From the NCBI GenBank assembly GCA_030248195.1, contig JASAND010030257.1, positions 1 through 64,000 of the forward strand: 64,000 nucleotides of DNA, given 5' to 3'. Positions within the stretch are counted from its first letter, which is position 1; every line of letters starts with the position of its first letter. The translations under genes were made by a program, and so were the position numbers. Below the pieces are notes generated by a model. The model made no database searches, was not told the DNA's origin, and worked only from the letters and a program-made list of their open reading frames with translations. Below are positions 56,187-64,000 of the stretch, piece after piece. The DNA is from Trissonchulus latispiculum. Lineage: Eukaryota; Nematoda; Enoplea; Enoplida; Ironidae.

Positions 56187-58175
56187 GCAGTGGTCGGACA
56201 GTTCCTACTTTTCCTACTTTTTTCCTACTTTTTCGTATGTTCCTACTTTTTTCCTACTTTAGGTCAAAAATTCCTACTTTTTCCTACTTTTTTGCTCTGA
56301 ACGACAAAATCTGCCTGATTTTACAGAAAATTTCCCGAAAAATCGCTGACTTCATCATAATCTGCATTTAGTTTTTCGACAATGTTTAGTTTCTGACAAT
56401 GTTTCTGACAATGTTTAGTGAGATAATCAAACACTAAAATTTTCAGCATCAGTCAGCTAGGTTTCATCTGTTTTACCAGTTTCAATGTTATATAAATAAA
56501 ATACAAAAATTTGTAAATATTTCGGCAGATTGCGGGTCAGGTTAAAATTGCCCACCCGCTTCCAGGTTTAGTTTCCGGATAACTTGACCACATGAGATAA
56601 AATTTGTAGGTTAACTACAGGGGCGTATCCAGGATTTTTAAAAGGAGGGGGTCCAACCCGAATTTCTCCGGGTCCGAGCCTAATTTTTCCTCAAAAATGG
56701 CCAAATTTGTGCAATAAATAGCTAAAAATTAGAAACTTTTTCCGAAAACCGGGGGTCCTGACCCCCTGGATACGCCCCTGGTTAACTATGTAGATGAGGG
56801 AGAACTCCCGATGGATAAAAAATCAAAACTCGGGTTAAGCGTTCATATCTGCTTTGGCTTTGATGTACCCAAACACGCTCTCGGCTTGGCCTAGCACGCT
56901 CTCAAGTTAGCTGCCGTCCTCGACTACGACGTATATAGCTAGTGGTTGGCTTATACTGGACCTTAACTAAAGGTCATAATAGGAAAACTCTGGAAACGTC
57001 AAAATTTTTGATTCTAATAGGTTCTCCGAAATATTCTGATCATAATATTTTTATTCCATACTAGTTCGTTTTGCAATATTTATGTAGGTTCCCCAGGCTA
57101 GCGCAAACTCTGCGACCCGGAAAACCCCCTGAAACTTCACAGCAAAATCTGAAACAAAAACTTTCGGTTCGCCTTGGTCTCCTCTTGCGAATCGAACAAT
57201 TTTAATTTAGTGAAACAGTAAATTTTTTCTATTTTGTACCCAGCTTGGTAGAAAGCATACCCGTACGAAAGCTTATTTATCAGCTTATTTGGTCAAGTTA
57301 AGCGGAATCTGGTCCTTGGAGAGATCTTAACAGACCAAAAGGGCGTACTGTTGCAATCAGGATTTGACTATCAACGAATTGCTAAATTCGAATGCAATTT
57401 TGGGGGTTCACTTGACGTCGTATTAGTCAGAAAAAAGAAAGTCCTGCACTACCGACGATTCAAATAATTCGAATTAATTAATAAGTTTTCGAATCTATGA
57501 CATCGCGTTGTTAAATTAAAAACATCGTAAAACTTTGGTTTTGCTGAAAAATCGCAGGTCGTTAAAAAACTGCAGAAATTGCTAACAATTTAGATAAATT
57601 TTTGTCAAAGGTTCGTACCTACGTAGGTTACAAAAATCGAATTCCACAATGGTCAGAGAAATTTGACCGTTTGTTCAGGTGTTGAGGTTGCTTTCATAGA
57701 AAATATATATAAAGTTACTTAATGCAATGGAAAAGTTGTTGCAAGCCTTCAAAAAGAAAGTTTTGAATTTTAAAGGGGAGGGGGTTGAAAATGCAAAAAA
57801 GACACAAATGTCGTTTGATTTTGCTGATATTTTGTGGGCCCTACTGACTTGCATGCAAAATTTCAGCCTGCTAGCTGCTCGTCTCTACCGCTCAAATTGG
57901 GGAGGGTTTCTCTATGTTTTGGTAAAGTACATACATGATCGTCTTGAAAAAGTTAAAGGCGAATGAAGAATTGATTGTGGCATACAGAAGAGCAGCGTAA
58001 TACTGTTTTGTTGAATGCAAAATTAGATAACTTGCTTGCAAAATCTATTATGTATCCTGAAAATTCCTACTTTTTTGTCATAATTCCTACTTTTTGTTCC
58101 TACTTTTTCCTACTTTTTTGAAAAATTGTTCCTACTTTTTTCCTGCTTTTCCAAAATCGCCATGTCCGAGGCCTG
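56187..58175. mobile_element. Possible 2-kb hAT-like element with TTCCTACTTTT subterminal repeats
   Basis: The left end CAGTGGTCGGACAG is inversely similar to the right end CATGTCCGAGGCCTG. Both ends are followed inward by arrays of TTCCTACTTTTTT (56203-56300 and 58067-58150). Flanking CCTGTG on both sides may be a decayed duplication. An 80-codon ORF inside (57727-57966) is unassigned. Confidence 0.45.
56618..56780. mobile_element. 163-bp hAT-type MITE with perfect 8-bp duplication
   Basis: The ends CAGGGGCGTATCCAGG and CCTGGATACGCCCCTG are perfect inverses, flanked by GTTAACTA on both sides (56610-56617 and 56781-56788). It lies inside the larger candidate element at 56187-58175. Confidence 0.9.
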
Positions 58176-58879
58176 CCTGTGGTTAGAAAATACCAGATGA
58201 AAATACCGCGCAAGCCCTCAATTTTTTCTCGTTTCAGAAAAAGTGTGTCATTGCGCATGTTTTTGAGCAAAAGCAGCACTTCGGTTTCGATCGAGTCCCT
58301 CAATGTCGTTTTCACGCACTCTTCAATAAGCCAGCTGTTTGTTAATACTGTAATTATTACAACTTACATATTACAGTTTATATGCGTGTGTGTTTATACT
58401 TACCTTTATACAGACGTAACGAACATTATAAACGTATATACTTATTAAGTAATTATATAATTATTATTAATAATTACAATACAATATTAGGGGGTTATTA
58501 TATATATATGTGTGCGCGTGTGTGTGTATACATGTCTGGTTAAACCTAGGACATGGCCTTTATTGCCTCCGTCGCCGTCCAAATTATGTGACCATTGTTT
58601 GTTAGTATATACAACTCAGCTGAATCTCTCCTCTTGTCCCATCTATTGGGTTGTTTCTGAAACGTTCTCTAGTATTAGTGGTCTCTTGCTTCTTTTATTG
58701 GGTAGTTTCTTAAACGTCTCCTAATTTGCCAGATATTGTTCCAGTTCGGTGGTTTGTTATTTGGCTTTCATTCTAATGTCCCCTTTCCATAGTGTCTTTT
58801 GGTAGATACAGATGGTCTGCTTCGGCTTAATAGTTATATACGTTGAGTTAGTCCATTGAACAGTTTGCGTGTGAGCATG

Positions 58880-59430
58880 TTAACGTGGGCGGTGGGTCAG
58901 AAGATGTCCATCCCGGACTGGCACGGCCGTCCTGGTCCTCCGTCCGCCTCCGCCGCTCCTCGTCCGGAGACGTCTCTCCTCCGGGCCAATTCCCGGATTC
59001 GCTCCAGTCACCCTTCCGCCTCCTATTCCCGGTCCTCGGCTCAGTTCGAGGTGGGCGGGACCATGCGAAAGACCTCCTCCGCTGGGACCGTCTATCATCG
59101 TGGTCATCCGTTTCCGTCCGGGCGGGTGACTGGGAGATTGTTCCTTGTGGAGAGGAGGGGACTGGGAGGATGTGCGGCGGCGGCGGCGAACGGCTGTGGT
59201 CCTCCTCCCGGACGGAAGATGGGAGTGAGTGGACTGGGTGGGGTGGAGGAGGCCCTCCGCTACTCGAGCGTCCCCGTCATCGTCCCCGCGACTCTCCGCC
59301 ATCCGCCTCCTCCTCCCTCCGCCTCCTCCTCTTTCAGATCCTCCCGGAAGGGGTCCTCAGCGGCTGCCTTGCGCCATGAGTCTGGCCCAGGCCGCGGCGA
59401 CTCCAGACAGGCTCGATGGAGATCAAAATG
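58880..59430 (+). other. GC-rich island, possible first exon of a gene
   Basis: About 550 bp is strongly GC- and CpG-rich within AT-rich DNA. Several frames are open in both strands, as expected from composition alone. A candidate start is ATG at 59376 (GCGCCATGAG), giving an 18-codon exon MSLAQAAATPDRLDGDQN that ends at a GTACGTAC donor (59430). I could not find the next exon. It could equally be a CpG-island promoter with 5' UTR. Confidence 0.3.
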
Positions 59431-60999
59431 TACGTACCTCACAAACTCCTCTGTTTATTGTTTCAGATGTACGTATACGCGTGTATGTATTGTTGTATGT
59501 GTAAATTTGCAAAATGAGGTAAATTTAAAACGAATATTATATCTTTCGTCATGAGCAGTGTCAGTTTCCAGGATCTTAGAAAGGATTAGAAGCATTTATT
59601 TATGTACAAGTTCTCAAATCGTTAGGACGGAGGAAGTCTTATTGTTTTTTAGTTACATATTATATATATACATAAAGGAGGGCAAAGAATATTTTCCGCA
59701 GCGTATGGAATAATGCAAGCGATAAGGCATATACACGTCCGTGTGTATAACTTGAACTTATGTATTAGGAATACGTACGTATATGTGTATTACACGCAGG
59801 TGTACACATACACAACATGTTACGTGGTTTTTGGAATTTATGAAAAAAGAAGTTACAATTTATTGATGACCTGAATGCTGTAATGTTGTTCTGCATTCCT
59901 CTTCTTCGTTTCTTATTCTAAGTGCCTGATGTTGGGCGGCACAGGGAGACCATTAATTTAGGTTTATGATGGTTGGCATGTATTTTTCGCTTCCTACAAA
60001 TGAATGCCACGTGTAGAAGTCAAACTAGACGCTTACCACTACTCGTATATATATATCTCGTAATTCAAAGTCCCCTCAAAATTACAGGGAAGCAGCGAGG
60101 GTTACGACAATACGTCGTGTTTTGGATGCCCTTCAGTTAGGCTATTAAAATCCTCCATAGTTCATACCTTCTTAGCTCGTAGCTCACACTGGGAGTGGGC
60201 TTTTCCGTGTTTCCCAGTTTCCCTATTCTATACGTATATATATATATATATATACTTATGTGTGTGAATAACTTTCTTTAATTTTTTAATTTAATTTTTA
60301 ATTTAATTTTTTAATCTCGAGTAAAATTCGAACAGAGTTTTAATTTTCTGTCGTTTTTCGATTATCTCATAAAGATTAATTATGTATCTGTTTTTGCAAC
60401 TGTTCTGATGGAAATTACAATAAATGTTTCGGGAAGGCGAAACGTGCGATTTGTGAAAAGAGACCGAGAAGTTATTGACGTATGCGTAATATCCATACAA
60501 CCACTGAAAATATTTCTAAATGTGATGAAGTGATATGTGGTGAATCATTCTGTTGTTGGTGTTCTCAACACAGCACATACCCACTTATATATTATATATA
60601 TACATAAACATAACATACGTACTTATTAGATAGTTTTAGTGCGTATATACGTAGTCTAAGCACGTAATATATAACGCGACTACATTTGTCATGTCGGATT
60701 TCTATAGCTCGTGACTAATCAAGAAGTCATTTGTGGCAGAAACATGTTGGTCATTTTGTACGTATATATACCTACGTATGTAAAAAGTATGTTGTTGGAC
60801 AATTTGCTGCTGTCCAACAGCAGGTTTCGGCGAGTTTTTTCAAAAGTTTGACAAAGCCAGACTTGCTATTCCAACCCTTTCTTCGTAGACACAATAAATA
60901 TTCCGCTAAGAAGAAAAGTCGCACCGAGACAGAAAAATTTGAAAACGTGTGCAAATTTTTAAAATTTCTTTTTTCTCTTAATATATATATATACGTATT
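59431..60999. other. Non-coding stretch
   Basis: Rich in TATATA and ACGTATATA microsatellites. No convincing exon. Confidence 0.4.
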
Positions 61000-61527
61000 A
61001 TCAAGAGTTTATAATAGGAAGAGTGAGACACGGCCCTTCCTTTCCTAGTGTGTTAAGCTTGTAATATGCTCGAAACATTACGGCCAAAATCACGAAGGGG
61101 CTTTTCAGCATTTAAACATACAACGCTGACATTTATGTAGCTAGCTTCAAGCAATCTCTTACAAAACCGGCAAAAACATCCTTTCCATGAAAATTCTAGG
61201 AACTTCACCACTTCTTCAAAATGTTTTACATTGTTGCCGGATTTGTCAGAGATTGCTTCAAATTACTACATAATTTTGACATCGTTAAAAAGATCTCGTT
61301 CTGCGCATCATTTGATATAAAAATTATTACTGTACGATTGTCTTAGCTCAAGTTACAGTATTTAATTTGTCGAAAACGGCCGTTTTTGTGAAATGTCAGC
61401 GTTATATGTTTACACGCTGAGAAGCCCCCCCCCGAGATTTCAGCCTTAATGTTTCGAGCATATTGCAAGCTTATTCTATTGAGAAGAGCTGAGTGTCTTA
61501 CTCTTCATATTATAAACTCTTGGTATT
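61000..61527. mobile_element. Foldback element with CAAGAGTTTATAATA ends
   Basis: The two ends pair for over 90 bp: CAAGAGTTTATAATAG, GCTTGTAATATGCTCGAAAC and ACATACAACGCTGACAT have inverse partners at 61380-61527. Mismatches and small indels are present and there is no ORF. The outer end also occurs at 33683-33733 and just beyond at 61529. Confidence 0.75.
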
Positions 61528-61971
61528 ACCAAGAGTACATAATAGAATAAGAGCATGAAACTCTTACGCTACTATGTGTTAAACATGCTTGACATGCTCG
61601 GGTCGTTAACTCGGGACCCCCTCCGAGAGTTTCGGGGGGGTCCCACTTAGCACTAATTACGTGCTTTCATATAAACGCGTGTCTGCTCGCTGATTCGCTA
61701 ATTAACTTAGGCTTACAGTAGGCATTTTATTAGTAATTTTTAATTAATTAATTATAACTTTAATTAGGTTAACGTAATTAAAAAACTAATTCGACAACTT
61801 TGTAGCATTTTTTCTGCTCTTTCTAATGGTATAAAAATTGTTGCACAAAACAAAAATTCGCAGGAATGTAGTGTGCAACAATTTCTATACTTCTATAGGT
61901 ATCTATAAAACCTATTTCTATAGGTTTTAACCCATTTGATTCAGTGTTCTAGCAAATATATATATGATTGA

Positions 61972-62307
61972 TTGATTGATCACCATCACAACAGTGAAGT
62001 CCTTCCTATGATGGCTGCAAATGATGACGATGATCGGGACTGTTCCCTCCACTGTGGAAAAGACATCGCTCACCTCGACCATAAAGTGTCTTGCAATTCC
62101 TGTTCAAGGTGCTTTCATGTCCGTTGCGTCGGTCTAATCCCGCAGCTGTACAATAGCTTCAAAAAGATGACAAATCTCAACGTAGTCTGGCTATGCGATG
62201 AGTGTGTTGCTTCCAGGACTGGTCTGGAAAACGGTATTTGCAGTATATCATGCCAGACGGAGCAAGCACCTACTGTCGCTACAACCACTCAAACCGATCA
62301 GATCGGC

Positions 62308-62338
<31 letters not shown>

Positions 62339-63320
62339 CTACTTCCTTACCCACACAGGATTGCCCTTCCGATAGCCTTCCCCTTCAAGCCAGCGTAGTA
62401 GTATTTTCTGGCACTGCAGACCCTCTGTCCTGTTTTATCAGTTCAACTTTGATTTCGATGGAGTTGACGTTATATCCGCCGAACATGCGTTTCAGCACAA
62501 TCGCTTGCTGTTCTATGGATATGAAGATGCAGCAAACAGAGTTCTCAGTGCCCCCACCCCATTGGCTGCAAAAAAGCTTGGAAAGATCTGTCGGAGTGCT
62601 CCGAATCGTGATATGTCATATGAACGTTTACTGATGATGGACATTCAGAAATCAAAGTTGGAACAGTGCGCATCATTTCGGGATGCCCTGCGATACTCCG
62701 GCGACGCCCTCTTGGCTCATTCGACTTACCCAAGCAAAGATGCTTTTTGGTCTACTGGCATTCATAAAAACAGTCCAATCACTTCAGCTTCCTTTCCTGG
62801 GCAGAACACGCTTGGCGAAATTCTCATGGAACTGCGCCCCTTTGTGGGCACTGAAGACCAATATTCCACGGACACAGGTGTGGTCGATATGGGATATGCG
62901 GTCCAAATTGTCCGGGATGGTGAAGTTCCAATTAAGCCCTCCGAAAAGGTGCGTTATGCCAATAAAGCCAAGATTGCCCATCATAACCACCATCACCCTG
63001 TCCGTTCCGCTCCTTTCTGCTTCCACTGCGGAGTGAAGGGTCACGTTGTTGAAAACTGTAGACTACGCAACCAGGGCCAGGTGGTCTGCTATAACTGTCA
63101 CAGTATTGGGCACAAGAAACGGTACTGCCCCTTCGACATTCTTTATTCCCGCTCCTCCGAAGATATAGTCGGCGGCGATGTCAGATCCCAACCTATTACA
63201 AATCTCTATGGTACCTGTTGGCGATCCCGAAGCCCTCTACTGCCAACTCCCTCGAAGACGTATGCCCAAGTTGTCTCCCTAAATCAAACCCAAAATAACT
63301 TCCCTCCGCTCACCCGCTGA
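61972..63320 (+). CDS. Retrotransposon ORF1: PHD finger, NADAR domain and two CCHC zinc knuckles, one-base frameshift
   Basis: The first ATG of frame 1 is near 62010. The frame encodes a PHD-type finger (CSLHCGK, CNSCSRCFHVRCVGL, WLCDEC), a Ser run from a TCT microsatellite (62310-62342) and FSGTADPLSCF, the start of a NADAR (YbiA-like) domain. At a T-run (62433-62436) the homology passes to another frame, which continues with AEHAFQHNRLL, LAAKKLGK, DALRYSGDALLAHST, KDAFWSTG and GQNTLGEILMELR. CFHCGVKGHVVENC and CYNCHSIGHKKRYC follow, and it stops at 63318. NADAR proteins are N-glycosidases linked to ADP-ribose and nucleotide chemistry. The catalytic-region Glu (AEH) and the FWxTG motif are present. 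Confidence 0.8.
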
Positions 63321-63338
63321 TGGCTAGGCCACGGTAGG

Positions 63339-64000
63339 ATGGCCGATTTCTCAGAGGTAGCATGCACTACTTGCACGGAATCGAGCAGACCTCATATGAC
63401 TACAACTATTGATGCATCTCCTCTGACTACCGCTGCCAATGTCACTACTACTTCTACTGCTGCCACCACCTCTATCACTGAAGCAACTACTACTCCTGCT
63501 ACTACTATTGATAATTCGTGCTATCATAACAGTATCAATATTGTTTTATGTAACGTTAGAAGTATTTGTAACAAATTTCTCCAATTTCATTTTGAAATTT
63601 GTCTTCAGTATAATTTCCCCGACATCATTTGTTTAACTGAAACCTGGCTAAACGAAAGTTGCCCGAACAGTTTGTTTCTGTGTAAAAACATGTATTCTAT
63701 CTATAGAAAAGATCGGTCTGGTGACAGAAGGGGTGGGGGAGTCGCAATCCTAGTTAAAAATACGATTACAAGCAAGGAGGTGAATCTGCCTAATTTGGGA
63801 GGTATGGAGGGTGTTGCTGTAGAAATTGGAAGATTGGGCTCAAAATCAAGCTGCATCTACTGTACTTTGTATCGCCCCTCAGTAGCTGATGTAAATTGTT
63901 TAGTCCCTCTTCAAAACTGCCTTAAATTTTTAATCGAAAAGAACAAACACGTAATAGTTACCGGAGATCTCAACCTACCAGGAGTAGTCTGGTCTATTCC
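63339..64000 (+). CDS. Retrotransposon ORF2, endonuclease domain (runs off the window)
   Basis: Starting at ATG 63339, 21 bp after the ORF1 stop, the frame is open to the end of the window. After a Thr-rich leader it shows the endonuclease motifs NVRSI, CLTETWLNES, a RRGGGVAILV stretch and VTGDLNLPGVVW, which match apurinic-type endonucleases of non-LTR elements. A reverse transcriptase is expected beyond base 64000. Confidence 0.9.
   Translation, partial: MADFSEVACTTCTESSRPHMTTTIDASPLTTAANVTTTSTAATTSITEATTTPATTIDNSCYHNSINIVLCNVRSICNKFLQFHFEICLQYNFPDIICLTETWLNESCPNSLFLCKNMYSIYRKDRSGDRRGGGVAILVKNTITSKEVNLPNLGGMEGVAVEIGRLGSKSSCIYCTLYRPSVADVNCLVPLQNCLKFLIEKNKHVIVTGDLNLPGVVWSI

Larger units (their letters stand above)
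61880..64000 (+). mobile_element. Second non-LTR retrotransposon, 3' end outside the window
   Basis: ORF1 (PHD finger, NADAR, CCHC knuckles) is followed by ORF2 starting with an endonuclease. The 5' flank shares GTTTTAACCCATTTGATTCA with the element at 48.4 kb. It differs from that element in ORF1 content and in ORF2 sequence, so it is a different family. Confidence 0.85.

Noticed and set aside
58880..59379. Long ORFs in several frames and both strands of the GC-rich island
   Set aside because: High GC content removes stop codons in all frames. The products are Ser/Pro/Arg-rich with no domain.

Overview
This window is AT-rich animal DNA: spliced GT-AG genes, a cilium gene, and many transposons. 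The two host genes that can be named are a phospholipase B1-like enzyme and the intraflagellar-transport protein CLUAP1/IFT38, so the source is a ciliated metazoan. The transposon load (Polinton/Maverick-type element, PHD-finger non-LTR retrotransposons, hAT-type MITEs, G-runs, satellites) suggests an invertebrate. I cannot name the species.

Region 1 (1-19269, + strand) is one large gene, incomplete at its 5' end. Its last 456 codons encode a GDSL/SGNH phospholipase B with a C-terminal membrane segment. In front lie about 20 exons, nearly all phase 0, in a repeating order of types E-A-B-C-D. They encode His-rich (up to 10 His in a row), Arg/Lys-rich and Asp/Glu-rich modules, about 930 residues in this window. 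Introns carry MITEs and tRNA-derived SINEs.

Region 2 (20002-21936, - strand) holds the last five recognisable exons of CLUAP1, convergent with the phospholipase gene. The rest of CLUAP1 is not visible. The space to its right is occupied by a Polinton-like element.

Region 3 (about 22.5-41.2 kb) is a rearranged Polinton/Maverick (adintovirus-like) locus. Two protein-primed family-B DNA polymerase copies lie head to head around a near-palindrome of two 0.85-kb arms. The left copy spans the whole gene but has one in-frame TAG. The right copy has lost both ends. Further right are a spliced CARD-like gene, a TATA-binding-protein homologue followed 6 bp later by a dsRBD-like ORF, a membrane protein, a small ORF and a frameshifted FtsK/HerA-type packaging ATPase. 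A Penelope-type fragment, an unidentified three-exon gene and tandem repeats lie between the two parts.

Region 4 (41.5-48.4 kb) is repeat-rich: a 1.8-kb satellite of about 47-bp monomers with GGGCCGG/CCGGCCC arms, then nested hAT-like elements and G/C-run elements.

Region 5 (48.5-52.3 kb) is a near full-length non-LTR retrotransposon (PHD-finger ORF1; endonuclease-RT ORF2). Region 6 (52.3-61.9 kb) is mostly non-coding, with hAT-type MITEs, a foldback element and a GC-rich island that may hold a first exon. Region 7 (61.9-64.0 kb) is a second non-LTR element. Its ORF1 joins a PHD finger, a NADAR domain (broken by a one-base shift) and two CCHC knuckles, and its ORF2 runs off the window.
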